Below are positions 33,504 through 43,349 of a stretch of 64,000 nt of DNA, piece after piece. The stretch is from the NCBI RefSeq assembly GCF_000419445.1, contig NZ_AULK01000005.1, positions 186,001 to 250,000 of the forward strand, read 5' to 3'. The notes beneath the pieces were generated by a model. That model was not told the DNA's origin and made no database searches. It worked only from the letters and a program-made list of their open reading frames with translations. This DNA comes from Gryllotalpicola ginsengisoli DSM 22003. GTDB taxonomy: Bacteria; Actinomycetota; Actinomycetes; Actinomycetales; Microbacteriaceae. How positions within the stretch are numbered: position 1 is the first letter of the stretch; each line of letters opens with the position of its first letter. The position numbers and the translations under genes are program-made.

Positions 33504-33682
33504 GTTGGCTTTCTCCTGTAAGTGAGTGGAGGTGTGGGACAGCGCCGGTGCTCGGGCCTCCAACCCGGGGTGTCCCGCCCGGTGATCGACTCACGCGGAG
33601 CGTGAATGGGAACCGGGCGTTCTGGCGTTGCCTGATTGCGTATTCAGTTGTGAAGTCTCATGCGGGCTCTCGCCCGGGTCGA

Positions 33683-33799
33683 CTAACCCTGACGCTGCTT
33701 ATGGCGCGGGTTCGACGAGCAGATGACCATCACGCGGCCATTGCGGCGGATGATCTTGCAGTGCTCGCAGATGCGCTTGACGCTGGGCTGGACCTTCAT
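33683..33799 (-). CDS. rpmJ: 50S ribosomal protein L36
   Basis: 38 residues: it starts [19 protein letters not shown] and ends [14 protein letters not shown]. The zinc-ribbon residues C..C and C...H are all kept, so this is the zinc-binding (C+) form. Too short for many gene finders. It lies 67 bp after infA and 179 bp before rpsM in the same direction, the standard infA-rpmJ-rpsM order. Confidence 0.96.
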   Translation of the reverse strand: MKVQPSVKRICEHCKIIRRNGRVMVICSSNPRHKQRQG

Positions 33800-33866
33800 G
33801 TTTTTTCCTTCGCTGTCTTCGTGCGCCTCGCCTGGCGGCGAGGGCCGTTACTTACGCAGCGAATCC

Positions 33867-34088
33867 TTACTTGTAGCGGTAGACGATGCGGCCGCGGGTC
33901 AGGTCGTAGGGGCTGAGCTCCACGATCACGCGGTCCTCCGGGAGGATACGGATGTAGTGCTGTCGCATCTTGCCCGAGATGTGGGCAAGAACCTTGTGAC
34001 CGTTGGTCAGCTCGACGCGGAACATCGCGTTGGGCAGAGCCTCGATCACAGATCCTTCGATCTCGATGACGCCGTCTTTTTTGGCCAT
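33867..34088 (-). CDS. infA: Translation initiation factor IF-1
   Basis: 73 residues, normal length: an OB fold starting [20 protein letters not shown] and ending [17 protein letters not shown]. It binds the A site of the 30S subunit during initiation. The ATG at 34088 gives the exact family length. It starts a new unit after the pabC/map/adk/secY group; its likely promoter (TATGAT, 34196-34201) is followed by the same leader sequence as rplM. Confidence 0.97.
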   Translation of the reverse strand: MAKKDGVIEIEGSVIEALPNAMFRVELTNGHKVLAHISGKMRQHYIRILPEDRVIVELSPYDLTRGRIVYRYK

Positions 34089-34167
34089 AGCCTCACTGTC
34101 GCTAAGGAGTAGGGTTTCGCTGTTCGTGCGGGGATTGTGGTGTCTGAACGTTGCACGGCGCGCACCC

Positions 34168-34201
34168 GATGACGGGTGCAAGACACCAAAGATCAATCAT
34201 A
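34168..34201 (-). promoter_or_regulatory. infA promoter region with conserved initial leader
   Basis: Minus-strand TATGAT (34196-34201), then GATCTTTGGTGTC one base later, matching the rplM promoter. Downstream, GCACCCGTCA and CGGGTGCGC can fold. The -35 is weak (CTGGCG with 18-bp spacing). Confidence 0.6.
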
Positions 34202-34261
34202 TGGGAAGTCTTCCCCTAACGCCAGTCGAGGGTCTATGCTTCCAGGCCGCTCGGCGTGTCC

Positions 34262-35155
34262 TCACTCCCGCCGTGCGAGCAGGGCGTCGTTCAGCCGGTC
34301 TGTGAGGTCGCGGTCGACGGCGATCGCGCGGCCGTCGATCTCGGTGATCGGGGTGGCGAGCATCACGCTCGAGAGCAGCCACACTCCGTCCGAGTCGAAG
34401 AGATCGGATGCCGCGACCAGGCGGTCCTCGGTGGCGAAGCCCCACTCCCCCGCCACCGCGAAGACGCTCAGTTGCGTCGTGCCGGGCAGGATCCCGATGT
34501 CCGTCTTCGGCGTGATCAGCGTGTTGCCGCGGCGCAGCAGCACCGTCGACTGCGGCGCTTCCATGACGTAGTCGTCGGAGGAGATGAAGATCGCGTTGTC
34601 CGCCCCGCGCCGCGCGGCCTCGCGCAGCGCCGCCATGTTGACGGCGTAGGACAGCGTCTTCGCGCCCGGCAGCAACCACGGCGCCTTCTCGGACAGGTCG
34701 TGGCGGTAGCCGCGGTCGAGAGTCACGACCTTCCAGCCGTCGCGGCGGCTCGGGAAGTCGCCGCTCGTCGTCGTGGCGATCAACCAGCCGGTGGGAACGC
34801 CCGATCCTTCGACGCCCCGCGAGAGCACCAGCTTGACGCCGCCCTGACGGTCGGTCGGCAGCGCCGCGGCGGCGATCTGCATGGCCGCCCGCCACTGCTC
34901 GAGATTCGGGGCGGGCAGCTCGAGCAGCTGCGCGGAGTTGGCGAGCCGCCAGAAGTGGCCGTCGACAGCCTGGGCGAAACCGTCGATCACACCGAGGGTC
35001 TCGAAGACGCCGTCGCCGCGGGTGGCGGAGAGCTCGGTGGCCATCAGGCTCGGCTGCCCGTCGGGCACGCGGTGCACCGTCGCGGCCCAGCCTCCCTCGG
35101 GTTCCGGCGCGTCGGCGGGGGCGACATCGAGCATGAAGACGATCGGCTGGGTCAT
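34262..35155 (-). CDS. Class IV aminotransferase (4-amino-4-deoxychorismate lyase-like)
   Basis: 297 residues, PLP fold type IV. Recognisable parts are TRGDGVFETLGV, the Lys region TLSYAVNMAALREAARRG and EAPQSTVLLRRGNTLITPK. It could be an aminodeoxychorismate lyase (PabC, folate route) or a branched-chain or D-amino acid aminotransferase; TLSYAVN rather than SLAR-type motifs is closest to PabC-like proteins, but the call is open. The ATG at 35155 follows AAGGAGG that overlaps the map stop. Last gene of secY-adk-map-this gene. Confidence 0.82.
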   Translation of the reverse strand: MTQPIVFMLDVAPADAPEPEGGWAATVHRVPDGQPSLMATELSATRGDGVFETLGVIDGFAQAVDGHFWRLANSAQLLELPAPNLEQWRAAMQIAAAALPTDRQGGVKLVLSRGVEGSGVPTGWLIATTTSGDFPSRRDGWKVVTLDRGYRHDLSEKAPWLLPGAKTLSYAVNMAALREAARRGADNAIFISSDDYVMEAPQSTVLLRRGNTLITPKTDIGILPGTTQLSVFAVAGEWGFATEDRLVAASDLFDSDGVWLLSSVMLATPITEIDGRAIAVDRDLTDRLNDALLARRE

Positions 35156-35169
35156 CCGTTTTCCCTCCT

Positions 35170-36009
35170 TCAGGCCGGCCGCACGGGGGTGATCCCGAAC
35201 GGCGCGAGACCGGCGGCGCCGCCGTCCTCGGCGGTGAGCACCCAGATGCCATCCTGGTGCACGGCGACGCTGTGCTCCCAATGCGCGGCCGCCGAGCCGT
35301 CATCGGTCACGACGGTCCAGCCGTCGTCGCGCACGTACGTCTCGGCCGAGCCGAGCGTGACCATGGGCTCGATGGCCACGACGAGACCCGGTTTCACCTC
35401 CGGGCCCTTCTGGCGCACGGCGTAGTTGAACACAGGCGGATCCTCGTGCATCGAACGGCCGATGCCGTGCCCGATGTAGTCGGTGAGGATTCCGTACTCG
35501 CCCTGCGAGTCGATGTAGTCCTCGATCGCCGCACCGACCTCGTTCAAGTGCCGGGCGTTCGCGAGGGTCGCGATGCCGTGCCAGAGCGACTGCTCGGTGA
35601 CGCGGCTGAGCTCCCGCCGCGCCGCGACCAGGTCCGGTCGCGCGGGATCGTCGACCACGAAGCTGCGCGCGGCATCGCCGTTCCAGCCCTGCGTGGAGAT
35701 CGCGCCGGAGTCGACCGAGACCAGGTCCCCCGGCTGCAGCACGCGACTGCCCGGGATGCCGTGCACGACCTCGTCGTTGACCGAAGCGCAGATGGTGTGG
35801 AAGTAGCCCTGCTCGAGCTTGAAGTTCGAGCTGAGGCCGCGCTGCGTGATCGCCGACTCGGCGGCACGGTCGAGGTCCAGCGTGGTGACGCCGGGCGCGA
35901 TGATCTCAGCGACGGCGTCCAGACTCGCCGCCGTCGCGAGCCCCGGCTCGAGCATGAGCCGCAACTGCGCGGGCGACTTGTAGATCGACCGACGGATGCT
36001 TCGCATCAT
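35170..36009 (-). CDS. map: Type I methionine aminopeptidase
   Basis: 279 residues. The metal ligands are in VSVDSGAISTQGWNGDAARSF (two Asp), YIGHGIGRSMHEDP (His), AIEPMV (Glu) and HWEHSVAV (Glu). It removes the first Met from new proteins. Two ATG codons lie in tandem at 36007-36009 and 36004-36006; either could start. It is 4 bp after the adk stop. The position in secY-adk-map is standard. Confidence 0.95.
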   Translation of the reverse strand: MMRSIRRSIYKSPAQLRLMLEPGLATAASLDAVAEIIAPGVTTLDLDRAAESAITQRGLSSNFKLEQGYFHTICASVNDEVVHGIPGSRVLQPGDLVSVDSGAISTQGWNGDAARSFVVDDPARPDLVAARRELSRVTEQSLWHGIATLANARHLNEVGAAIEDYIDSQGEYGILTDYIGHGIGRSMHEDPPVFNYAVRQKGPEVKPGLVVAIEPMVTLGSAETYVRDDGWTVVTDDGSAAAHWEHSVAVHQDGIWVLTAEDGGAAGLAPFGITPVRPA

Positions 36010-36013
36010 CGCG

Positions 36014-36646
36014 CTACGCGGCGTCGTCGACGGGGCGGATGCCCCGGGCCTCGAGCGCCTTGTGCACGCGGCCCGCGACCTCTTCGATCGGCCCCAGCCC
36101 ATCGACCTCGATCAGCAGGCCGCGCTCGCGATAGATGTCGATGATCGGCTCGGTCTCGGTGTGGTAGACGTCGAGCCGGCGCCGGATGACCTCTTCCGTG
36201 TCGTCGGCACGACCCTGCTCGAGCGCGCGCTTGAGCAGGCGCTGGACGACGGCCTCGGTGTCGACGATCAGGCGGATCACGGCGTCGAGCGCCGCGCCCT
36301 GGCCGGCGAGGAACTCGTCGAGGAATTCGACCTGGCCCGCGGTACGCGGATAGCCGTCGAGCAGGAACCCCTTGGCGGCATCCGTCTGCGAGAGCCGGTC
36401 GGCGACGATCTCGTTGGTCACCTCGTCGGGCACATACGCACCCTGCGCGGTGATCTCCTTGACTTTAAGGCCGAGCGGGGTCTCGTTCTTGATGTTCTCG
36501 CGGAAGATGTCGCCCGTGGAGACGTCGGGGATTCCGAGCGACGACGCGATGAACTTCGCCTGAGTTCCCTTGCCGGCGCCGGGAGGGCCCACGATGAGCA
36601 GGCGCGCCTCCGCTGTGGCGGTGGTGTCTTCGATGGCTTCCGTCAT
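36014..36646 (-). CDS. adk: Adenylate kinase
   Basis: 210 residues. P-loop [16 protein letters not shown] at about 21-36, [17 protein letters not shown] and a short LID region ([21 protein letters not shown]) without the zinc Cys cluster. It balances AMP, ADP and ATP. The ATG overlaps the secY stop (ATGA). The ~15 residues before the P-loop are longer than usual ([14 protein letters not shown]). Confidence 0.97.
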   Translation of the reverse strand: MTEAIEDTTATAEARLLIVGPPGAGKGTQAKFIASSLGIPDVSTGDIFRENIKNETPLGLKVKEITAQGAYVPDEVTNEIVADRLSQTDAAKGFLLDGYPRTAGQVEFLDEFLAGQGAALDAVIRLIVDTEAVVQRLLKRALEQGRADDTEEVIRRRLDVYHTETEPIIDIYRERGLLIEVDGLGPIEEVAGRVHKALEARGIRPVDDAA

Positions 36647-37965
36647 CGGAGCAACCCTTCGTAGTGGCGCTGCTGCAACTGCGAATCGATCTGCTTGACG
36701 GTCTCGAGGCCGACGCCGACGATGATCAGGATCGAGGTGCCGCCGAACATGAACTGGTTGCTGGTGCCCAGCAGCGCGAAGGCCACCAGCGGGATCAGCG
36801 CGACGATCGCCAGGTAGAGCGAGCCCGGCAGGGTGATGCGGGTGAGCACGTAGTCGAGGTACTCGGCGGTCGGCCGACCCGCACGGATGCCGGGGATGAA
36901 CCCGCCGTACTTCTTCATGTTGTCCGCGACCTCTTCCGGGTTGAAGGTGATCGCGACGTAGAAGTACGTGAAGCCGATGATGAGCAGCGCGTACAGCAGC
37001 ATGTACAGCGGGTGGTCGCCCTTGGTCAGGTAGGTGGTGATCCAGGTCACCCACGGCGCGGCGGCCTCGCCCGAAGCGGGCTGCGCGAACTGCGCGATGA
37101 GCGACGGAAGGTACAGCAGCGACGACGCGAAGATGACGGGCACGACGCCGGCCATGTTCACCTTGATCGGGATGTAGGTGTTGTTGCCGCCGTAGGTGCG
37201 GCGCCCGATCATTCGCTTGGCGTATTGCACGGGGATGCGGCGCTGCGACTGCTCGACGAAGACGACCGCGGCGACCACGAGCGCGCCGATCACACAGACG
37301 ATCAGGAAGGTGCCGAAGCCCTTGCTCTGCTCGATGGCCCACAGCGACGTGGGGAACTGCGCGGCGATGGAGGTGAAGATGAGCAGCGACATGCCGTTGC
37401 CGATGCCGCGCTCGGTGACCAGCTCGCCCAGCCACATGATGAGGCCCGTGCCCGCGGTCATCGTGATCACCATCAGGAGGATGGCGTACCAGCTGGTGTC
37501 GGTGACGATGTTGGAGCACTCGGTGGTGCTCGTCGTGCCGAACAGGGCACCGGAGCGGGCGACCGTGATCAGCGTCGTGGACTGCAGCACGCCGAGTGCG
37601 ATGGTCAGGTAGCGGGTGTACTGCGTCAGGCGCGCCTGCCCCGACTGGCCCTCTTTGTACAGCGTCTCGAAGTGCGGAATCACCACGCGCAGCAGCTGCA
37701 CGATGATCGACGAGGTGATGTACGGCATGATGCCGAGCGCGAAGATCGAGAGTTTCAGCAGCGCGCCGCCGGAGAACAGGTTGACCAGCTCGTAGAGCCC
37801 GGTCGTGCCCTGGTTCGCATTGAGGCACGTCTGCACGTTGCTGAAGTTCACGTACGGCGAGGGGATGAACGACCCCAGCCGGAAGATCGCGATGATCGCC
37901 AGCGTGAACAGGATCTTCTTGCGAAGGTCTGGCGTGCGCAGGATTCGCGCGACGGCACTGAACAA
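36643..37965 (-). CDS. secY: Preprotein translocase subunit SecY
   Basis: 440 residues with ten membrane helices. It starts [24 protein letters not shown] and has [15 protein letters not shown] and the cytoplasmic loop motif [22 protein letters not shown]. It is the channel of the Sec system. A hairpin with a T-run lies between rplO and secY, so secY-adk-map-aminotransferase may be partly independent of the spc genes. Confidence 0.98.
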   Translation of the reverse strand: MFSAVARILRTPDLRKKILFTLAIIAIFRLGSFIPSPYVNFSNVQTCLNANQGTTGLYELVNLFSGGALLKLSIFALGIMPYITSSIIVQLLRVVIPHFETLYKEGQSGQARLTQYTRYLTIALGVLQSTTLITVARSGALFGTTSTTECSNIVTDTSWYAILLMVITMTAGTGLIMWLGELVTERGIGNGMSLLIFTSIAAQFPTSLWAIEQSKGFGTFLIVCVIGALVVAAVVFVEQSQRRIPVQYAKRMIGRRTYGGNNTYIPIKVNMAGVVPVIFASSLLYLPSLIAQFAQPASGEAAAPWVTWITTYLTKGDHPLYMLLYALLIIGFTYFYVAITFNPEEVADNMKKYGGFIPGIRAGRPTAEYLDYVLTRITLPGSLYLAIVALIPLVAFALLGTSNQFMFGGTSILIIVGVGLETVKQIDSQLQQRHYEGLLR

Positions 37966-37989
37966 AGGGGCGTCCTTATCGTGGAAAAG

Positions 37990-38026
37990 GTAGAGGGCCG
38001 GGGGCTGAAGCCACCCGACCCTCTAC
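37990..38026 (-). terminator. Terminator-like hairpin between rplO and secY
   Basis: GTAGAGGG and CCCTCTAC outer arms with inner CGGG/CCCG and GGCT/AGCC pairs; on the minus strand it is followed by CTTTTCC. Mid-operon, so probably partial. Confidence 0.65.
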
Positions 38027-38063
38027 TTTACGTCAGCCCGGCGGCGGTCTGAGACCGGCCGGG

Positions 38064-38582
38064 TCAGTTGATCGAACCGCCGGCGGCGACGATCTTCTGC
38101 TCGGCGCTGGCCGACACCTTGTCGACCGTCACGTTGAGCTTGACCGCGATGTCGCCGTTGCCGAGCACCTTGACCTTCTCGTTCTTGCGGACCGCGCCCT
38201 TGGCCACGAGGTCGGCGACGGTCACGTCGCCACCCTGCGGGTAGAGCTCGGCGAGCTTGGCCAGGTTCACGACCTGGTACTCCACCCGGAACGGGTTCTT
38301 GAAGCCGCGCAGCTTCGGCGCGCGCATCACGGAGTTGAGCTGACCGCCCTCGAAACCGGGACGCACCGAGTAGCGGGCCTTGGTGCCCTTGGTGCCGCGA
38401 CCCGCGGTCTTGCCCTTCGAGCCTTCACCGCGGCCGACGCGAGTGCGATCCTTCTTCGCGCCCGCGGCGGGGCGCAGGTGATGCACCTTCAGAACGTTGA
38501 CGCGCTCCTCGGTCGACTCGGCCTTGGCCTTCTTGGCGGCCGGCTTCGTGGCGGTCTCGTCCGCCTTCTTCTCGTCAGCCAT
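38064..38582 (-). CDS. rplO: 50S ribosomal protein L15
   Basis: 172 residues. The first ~27 ([20 protein letters not shown] onward) are a Lys/Ala/Glu-rich extension; L15 proper starts at [21 protein letters not shown] with [17 protein letters not shown], the rRNA-binding glycine-rich arm. It overlaps the rpmD stop by 1 nt. Last r-protein before the hairpin and secY. Confidence 0.97.
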   Translation of the reverse strand: MADEKKADETATKPAAKKAKAESTEERVNVLKVHHLRPAAGAKKDRTRVGRGEGSKGKTAGRGTKGTKARYSVRPGFEGGQLNSVMRAPKLRGFKNPFRVEYQVVNLAKLAELYPQGGDVTVADLVAKGAVRKNEKVKVLGNGDIAVKLNVTVDKVSASAEQKIVAAGGSIN

Positions 38583-38767
38583 CAGTCAATCTCCTCGACC
38601 TTCACCAGGTGGGCGACGGCGCGGACATAGCCACGGTTCTGCTCGTTGTCCTCACGCACGACGACATCGCCGATTCGCTTCAGACCGAGGCTGCGCAGCG
38701 TGTCGCGCTGGTTCTGCTTCTCACTTACCTTGGACTTGATCTGGGTCACCTTGAGGCGCGCGGCCAT
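38582..38767 (-). CDS. rpmD: 50S ribosomal protein L30
   Basis: 61 residues, starting [20 protein letters not shown] and containing [14 protein letters not shown], a typical bacterial L30. It shares one base with both neighbours (TAATG with rpsE upstream, TGATG with rplO downstream), so translation of the three is tightly linked. Confidence 0.96.
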   Translation of the reverse strand: MAARLKVTQIKSKVSEKQNQRDTLRSLGLKRIGDVVVREDNEQNRGYVRAVAHLVKVEEID

Positions 38768-39480
38768 TAGGCACCTGCCTTCGCTGCAGCGGCGGCCTCG
38801 GCCGCCTGGGCCTCGGCACGCAGAATCCGGGCCGGCACGACCTCGTCGTAGTCGAGACCACGGCGGGCCGCGACGGAGCGGGGCTCCTCGAGGCTCTTCA
38901 GGGCCTCGACGGTCGCGTGCACGATGTTGATGGTGTTCGACGACCCGAGCGACTTGCTCAGCACGTCGTGGATGCCGGCGCACTCGAGCACGGCACGAGC
39001 GGGACCACCGGCGATGACACCGGTACCCGGGGCAGCCGGACGCAGCAGCACGACACCGGCAGCGGCCTCGCCCTGCACGGGGTGCGGGATGGTCGAGGCG
39101 ACGCGAGGCACGCGGAAGAAGTTCTTCTTCGCCTCCTCGACGCCCTTCGAGATCGCCAGCGGAACCTCGCGGGCCTTGCCGTAGCCGACGCCCACGAGAC
39201 CGTTGCCGTCGCCGACGACCACGAGAGCGGTGAAGCTGAAGCGACGACCGCCCTTCACGACCTTCGACACTCGGTTGATCGTGACGACGCGCTCCAGGAA
39301 CTGGCTGCGGTCGTCATTGCGGGCGCCGCGCTCGCGGCTGCCGCGGTCACGGCCGCGACGGCTGTCACGGGTGTCACGCGCGGTCGTGTCGCTGCCCGCG
39401 GCAGTCTCGACCGGCTTCTCTGCAGTCGCCTGGTCTACAGCCACGTCCTGCTCCTTCACGTTCTTCTTCTCGTCGCTCAC
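38767..39480 (-). CDS. rpsE: 30S ribosomal protein S5
   Basis: 237 residues. The S5 core starts at about residue 62 ([42 protein letters not shown] in pieces) and runs to [17 protein letters not shown]. The first 60 residues ([20 protein letters not shown]) are a charged, disordered extension. It overlaps rplR by 4 nt. Confidence 0.97.
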   Translation of the reverse strand: MSDEKKNVKEQDVAVDQATAEKPVETAAGSDTTARDTRDSRRGRDRGSRERGARNDDRSQFLERVVTINRVSKVVKGGRRFSFTALVVVGDGNGLVGVGYGKAREVPLAISKGVEEAKKNFFRVPRVASTIPHPVQGEAAAGVVLLRPAAPGTGVIAGGPARAVLECAGIHDVLSKSLGSSNTINIVHATVEALKSLEEPRSVAARRGLDYDEVVPARILRAEAQAAEAAAAAKAGA

Positions 39481-39836
39481 AGGTCCAAACCGCCTTCACG
39501 AGCGCCTTCGGCGATGGCCGCGACGCGGCCTGCGTACTTGTTGCCGCCGCGGTCGAACACGACCGCCTCGATGCCCGCGGCCTTCGCGCGCTCGGCGACC
39601 AGCGCACCGACGCGGCGGGCCTTGGCCGTCTTGTCGCCCTCGAACGCGCGCAGGTCGGCCTCGAGGGTCGACGCGGACGCGAGGGTGTGGCCGATGGCGT
39701 CGTCGACGACCTGCACGAAGACGTGGCGGGCCGAACGAGTGACGACGAGACGCGGACGGGCCGCGGTGCCGACGATCTTCTTGCGCAGGCGGGAGTGGCG
39801 GCGGCTGCGCGCAGCATTCTTGCTGTTGTTCGCCAT
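39477..39836 (-). CDS. rplR: 50S ribosomal protein L18
   Basis: 119 residues. [20 protein letters not shown] and [20 protein letters not shown] are the L18 core, and [24 protein letters not shown] the C-terminus (quoted in parts). It binds 5S rRNA with L5. Overlaps rpsE by 4 nt; 2 bp separate it from rplF. Confidence 0.97.
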   Translation of the reverse strand: MANNSKNAARSRRHSRLRKKIVGTAARPRLVVTRSARHVFVQVVDDAIGHTLASASTLEADLRAFEGDKTAKARRVGALVAERAKAAGIEAVVFDRGGNKYAGRVAAIAEGAREGGLDL

Positions 39837-39838
39837 GT

Positions 39839-40375
39839 TTACTTACCAGCCTTTCCGGCCTTGCGACGCACGACCTCGCCGGCGTAGCGGATGCCCTTGC
39901 CCTTGTAGGGCTCCGGCTTCTTGATCTTGCGGACGTTCGCAGCGGTCTCACCGACGAGCTGCTTGTCGATGCCGCTCACGGTCACCTTGTTGTTGCCCTC
40001 GACGGCGAAGGTGATGCCGGTCGGCGGCTCAACCGTGACGGGGTGCGAGAACCCGAGCGCGAACTCGATCGAGGAGCCCTTCTGGGCAACGCGGTAACCG
40101 GTGCCGACGATCTCGAGCTGCTTGGTGTAGCCCTGCGTGACGCCGATGATCTGGTTGTTGATGAGCGAGCGGGTCAGACCGTGCAGGGCACGGGACTCAC
40201 GCTCGTCGTCGGGGCGGGTGACGAGGACCTGGTTCTCCTCGACCTTCACCTCGATGGGGCTGGCGACGGTGAGCGACAACTCACCCTTCGGACCCTTGAC
40301 GGTGACGGTGCGGCCGTCGATCTTCACATCGACCCCGGCGGGGATGTCGATGGGCAGTCTTCCAATACGCGACAT
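39839..40375 (-). CDS. rplF: 50S ribosomal protein L6
   Basis: 178 residues. [20 protein letters not shown] starts the first of two similar domains; the second ends [21 protein letters not shown]. It sits at the factor-binding region of the large subunit. It follows rpsH by 6 bp. Confidence 0.98.
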   Translation of the reverse strand: MSRIGRLPIDIPAGVDVKIDGRTVTVKGPKGELSLTVASPIEVKVEENQVLVTRPDDERESRALHGLTRSLINNQIIGVTQGYTKQLEIVGTGYRVAQKGSSIEFALGFSHPVTVEPPTGITFAVEGNNKVTVSGIDKQLVGETAANVRKIKKPEPYKGKGIRYAGEVVRRKAGKAGK

Positions 40376-40381
40376 AGCGGA

Positions 40382-40780
40382 TTACCACACGTAGGCGAGG
40401 ACTTCCCCGCCGACGCCCTTCTTCTCAGCCTGACGGTCGGTGAGCAGACCGGAGGAGGTGGACAGGATGGCGACACCGAGACCGCCGAGAACGGTGGGGA
40501 TCTCGGTCGACTTCGCGTACACGCGAAGGCCGGGCTTCGAGACGCGCTTGATGCCGGCGATGGAGCGCTCGCGGTTCGGGCCGAACTTGAGGTTCAGGGT
40601 GAGGGTCTTGCCGACGCGGGCGTCGGAGACCGACCAGTCCGCGATGTAGCCCTCCGCCTTGAGGATGTCGGCGATGTGCGCCTTCAGCTTCGAGTGGGGC
40701 ATCGACACGGTGTCGTGGTAGGCGCTGTTCGCGTTGCGCAGACGTGTGAGCATGTCTGCGACCGGATCAGTCATGGTCAT
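40382..40780 (-). CDS. rpsH: 30S ribosomal protein S8
   Basis: 132 residues, starting [20 protein letters not shown] and ending GGEVLAYVW. The ATG at 40780 is the family start; 175 bp of non-coding sequence separate it from rplE, where rpsN is found in many other bacteria. S8 is the translational repressor of spc genes in E. coli; no such site was identified here. Confidence 0.97.
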   Translation of the reverse strand: MTMTDPVADMLTRLRNANSAYHDTVSMPHSKLKAHIADILKAEGYIADWSVSDARVGKTLTLNLKFGPNRERSIAGIKRVSKPGLRVYAKSTEIPTVLGGLGVAILSTSSGLLTDRQAEKKGVGGEVLAYVW

Positions 40781-40883
40781 GACTAGTGATTCCTTAGTTG
40801 TCACCAGGTTTCGCGCGCCCGTTACACGAACGGCGACCTGTGGTGGAGGGGTGAGACGGATGCCCCACCCGTGGTTCCCGCCG

Positions 40884-40920
40884 GATGGCGGGGCCTGCGC
40901 TGGGCACAAACCCCGCCATC
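40884..40920 (-). terminator. Hairpin in the rplE-rpsH gap
   Basis: GATGGCGGGG and CCCCGCCATC arms (10 bp, perfect) with a 17-nt loop. A smaller imperfect hairpin (GGATGATCC / GGATCGTCC) lies at 40926-40948. Together they occupy the place of rpsN and may be an attenuator or processing site. Confidence 0.6.
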
Positions 40921-40955
40921 TTAGCGGATGATCCTGGAGGGATCGTCCAGTCCGC

Positions 40956-41546
40956 TTACGCGGCCTGGTCGTTGGACTTGAACGGGAAGCCGAGCGCGCG
41001 CAGCAGGGCGCGGCCCTCGTCATCCGTCTTGGCCGTGGTGACGACGGTGATGTCGAAACCGCGCACGCGGTCGATCTTGTCCTGGTCGATCTCGTGGAAG
41101 ATCGACTGCTCGCTGACGCCGAAGGTGTAGTTGCCGTGACCGTCGAACTGGCGGTCGGAGAGGCCGCGGAAGTCGCGGATGCGCGGCAGCGCGAGCGACA
41201 GGAGACGGTCCAGGAACTCCCAGGCGCGGTCACCGCGAAGGGTGACGTGCGCGCCGATGGCCTGGCCCTCGCGCAGCTTGAACTGAGCGATCGACTTCTT
41301 GGCCTTGGTGACCTGCGGCTTCTGACCGGTGATCTTGGTCAGGTCGGCGATGGCACCGTCGATGATCTTGCCGTCGCGGGCCGCCTCACCGACGCCGGTG
41401 TTCACGACGACCTTCACCAGACCGGGGATCTGGTGGGGGTTCGTGAAACCGAACTGCTCCTTCAGAGCCGGCACGATCTCGTTCTTGTACTTCTGCTTGA
41501 GGCGCGGCTGGATCTTGCCAGCCTGCACGGCAGCGGTGTCGGTCAT
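40956..41546 (-). CDS. rplE: 50S ribosomal protein L5
   Basis: 196 residues. [25 protein letters not shown] is the N-terminal core and [25 protein letters not shown] the 5S rRNA/tRNA-contact loop (quoted as fragments). It starts on the rplX stop (1-nt overlap) and is followed by the 175-bp hairpin-bearing gap. Confidence 0.97.
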   Translation of the reverse strand: MTDTAAVQAGKIQPRLKQKYKNEIVPALKEQFGFTNPHQIPGLVKVVVNTGVGEAARDGKIIDGAIADLTKITGQKPQVTKAKKSIAQFKLREGQAIGAHVTLRGDRAWEFLDRLLSLALPRIRDFRGLSDRQFDGHGNYTFGVSEQSIFHEIDQDKIDRVRGFDITVVTTAKTDDEGRALLRALGFPFKSNDQAA

Positions 41547-41905
41547 TACAGGTCCTTACCTGACTTCTTGGCGTAGCGCACGCGGACGTTCTTCGTGACG
41601 CCGTCCTTGGTGACCGTCTCGACGCGGTGGCCGACGCGGGTCGGCTTCTTCGTCTCGGGGTCGACGAGCGCGACGTTGGAGATGTGGATGGGCGCCTCGA
41701 CGGTCTCGAGACCGCCGGTCTTCGAACCGCGCTGGGTCTGGCCGACCTTCACGTGCTTGGTGACGTAGTTGACGCCCTCGACCACGACGCGGTTCTGGTC
41801 GCCGAGGACCTCGAGGACCTTGCCCTGCTTGCCGCGGTCACCGCCGCGCGCCTGGGTGGCGCCGGAGATGACCTGAACGAGGTCGCCCTTCTTGATGTTG
41901 GCCAT
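41546..41905 (-). CDS. rplX: 50S ribosomal protein L24
   Basis: 119 residues. The KOW motif is [29 protein letters not shown] (residues about 4-32) and [23 protein letters not shown] follows. It is an assembly-initiating protein of the large subunit. 4 bp separate it from rplN. Confidence 0.97.
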   Translation of the reverse strand: MANIKKGDLVQVISGATQARGGDRGKQGKVLEVLGDQNRVVVEGVNYVTKHVKVGQTQRGSKTGGLETVEAPIHISNVALVDPETKKPTRVGHRVETVTKDGVTKNVRVRYAKKSGKDL

Positions 41906-41909
41906 CGGA

Positions 41910-42278
41910 CTAAATCACCTCCGGTGCGAGCGAGACGATCTTCATGAAGCGGCGGTCGCGGAGCTCGCGGCCGACCGGTCCGAAGATGCGGGTGCCGCGC
42001 GGCTCGCCGTTGTTGTTCAGGATGACCGCCGCGTTCTCGTCGAACTTGATGTACGAGCCATCCGCTCGACGGGTCTCTTTGACGGTGCGGACGACGACCG
42101 CCTTGACGACGTCGCCCTTCTTGACGTTGCCGCCGGGGATCGCGTCCTTGACGGTCGCGACGATGACGTCGCCGAGACCGGCGTAGCGGCGGTTCGAGCC
42201 GCCGAGGACGCGGATGGTCAGCAGCTCCTTGGCACCGGTGTTGTCGGCGACCTTGAGACGGGATTCGTTCTGGATCAT
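41910..42278 (-). CDS. rplN: 50S ribosomal protein L14
   Basis: 122 residues, the family length, starting [20 protein letters not shown] and ending [12 protein letters not shown]. The ATG at 42278 shares one base with the rpsQ stop; a longer frame upstream is not conserved. First gene of the spc part. Confidence 0.98.
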   Translation of the reverse strand: MIQNESRLKVADNTGAKELLTIRVLGGSNRRYAGLGDVIVATVKDAIPGGNVKKGDVVKAVVVRTVKETRRADGSYIKFDENAAVILNNNGEPRGTRIFGPVGRELRDRRFMKIVSLAPEVI

Positions 42279-42577
42279 TACTTCGCCTTCTCCAGGATCT
42301 CGACCAGGCGCCAACGCTTGGTGGCGGACAGCGGACGGGTCTCGCTCAGCAGGACGAGGTCGCCGACGCCCGCGGTGTTCTGCTCGTCGTGCGCCTTGAC
42401 CTTCTTGGTCGTGCGCATGACCTTGCCGTACAGCGAGTGCTTCTTGCGGTCCTCGACCTCGACGACGATCGTCTTCTCCATCTTGTTGGAGACGACGTAG
42501 CCGCGAGCGGACTTGCGGTAGGCGCGAGCGGGGGCGGCCTTCTCGGCGACCTCGGCTTCAGCCTTCTTGGTAGCCAT
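42278..42577 (-). CDS. rpsQ: 30S ribosomal protein S17
   Basis: 99 residues. The core begins [28 protein letters not shown] and ends [19 protein letters not shown] (in parts). About 18 residues of Ala/Glu/Lys-rich extension lie at the N-terminus. Sits between rpmC and rplN as usual. Confidence 0.97.
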   Translation of the reverse strand: MATKKAEAEVAEKAAPARAYRKSARGYVVSNKMEKTIVVEVEDRKKHSLYGKVMRTTKKVKAHDEQNTAGVGDLVLLSETRPLSATKRWRLVEILEKAK

Positions 42578-42582
42578 ATCGA

Positions 42583-42930
42583 CTATGCCTCCTCGGTCTC
42601 GGCAGCCGGGGCCTCAGCCTCGGCCGTCTTGTCTGCGTTCTTGCCCGCGCCTGCGGACTTCGCGCTCTTCTTGGCGGCAGCCTTCTTGGGAGCCTCGGTC
42701 GGAGCCGGGACTGCGCGGATGCCCAGCTCGCGCTCACGGATGACCGTGTAGATGCGAGCGATGTCGCGCTTGACCGCGCGGAGCCGGCCGTGGCTCTCGA
42801 GCTGGCCGGTAGCGGCCTGGAAGCGCAGGTTGAACAGCTCTTCCTTGGCCTTCTTCAGCTCGTCGGTGAGACGAGCGTCGTCGAACGTGTCGAGCTCGGC
42901 GGGTGCGAGCTCCTTGGAACCGATCGCCAT
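42583..42930 (-). CDS. rpmC: 50S ribosomal protein L29
   Basis: 115 residues; L29 is usually 60-80. Residues 1-75 are the L29 core ([48 protein letters not shown] in pieces); residues 76-115 are an Ala/Lys/Glu-rich tail. It contacts the exit-tunnel rim where chaperones and SRP dock, so the tail could reach the surface. Start shares a base with the rplP stop. Confidence 0.96.
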   Translation of the reverse strand: MAIGSKELAPAELDTFDDARLTDELKKAKEELFNLRFQAATGQLESHGRLRAVKRDIARIYTVIRERELGIRAVPAPTEAPKKAAAKKSAKSAGAGKNADKTAEAEAPAAETEEA

Positions 42931-43349
42931 TACGCGTCGCCCTCCTCGCGCTTGATGATGCGTGCCTTGAGGGGCAGCTTGTGGATGGCACGGGTCAGCG
43001 CCTCACGAGCGAGCTGCTCGTTGACACCGGCGACCTCGAAGAGGACGCGACCCGGCTTGACGTTGGCGACCCACCACTCGGGAGAGCCCTTACCGGAACC
43101 CATGCGGGTCTCGGCCGGCTTCTTGGTGAGCGGTCGGTCGGGGTAGATGTTGATCCACACCTTGCCGCCGCGCTTGATGTGACGCGTCATGGCGATACGA
43201 GCGGACTCGATCTGACGGTTGGTCACGTAGGCGGGCGTCAGGGCCTGGATGCCGAACTCGCCGAAGCTCACCTTCGTGCCGCCGGTCGCCTGACCGGAAC
43301 GGCCCGGGTGGTGCTGCTTGCGGTGCTTCACACGACGGGGGATCAGCAT
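42930..43349 (-). CDS. rplP: 50S ribosomal protein L16
   Basis: 139 residues, starting [20 protein letters not shown] and containing [40 protein letters not shown] in pieces. It organises the A-site tRNA region of the large subunit. One-base overlaps with rpsC and rpmC. Confidence 0.98.
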   Translation of the reverse strand: MLIPRRVKHRKQHHPGRSGQATGGTKVSFGEFGIQALTPAYVTNRQIESARIAMTRHIKRGGKVWINIYPDRPLTKKPAETRMGSGKGSPEWWVANVKPGRVLFEVAGVNEQLAREALTRAIHKLPLKARIIKREEGDA

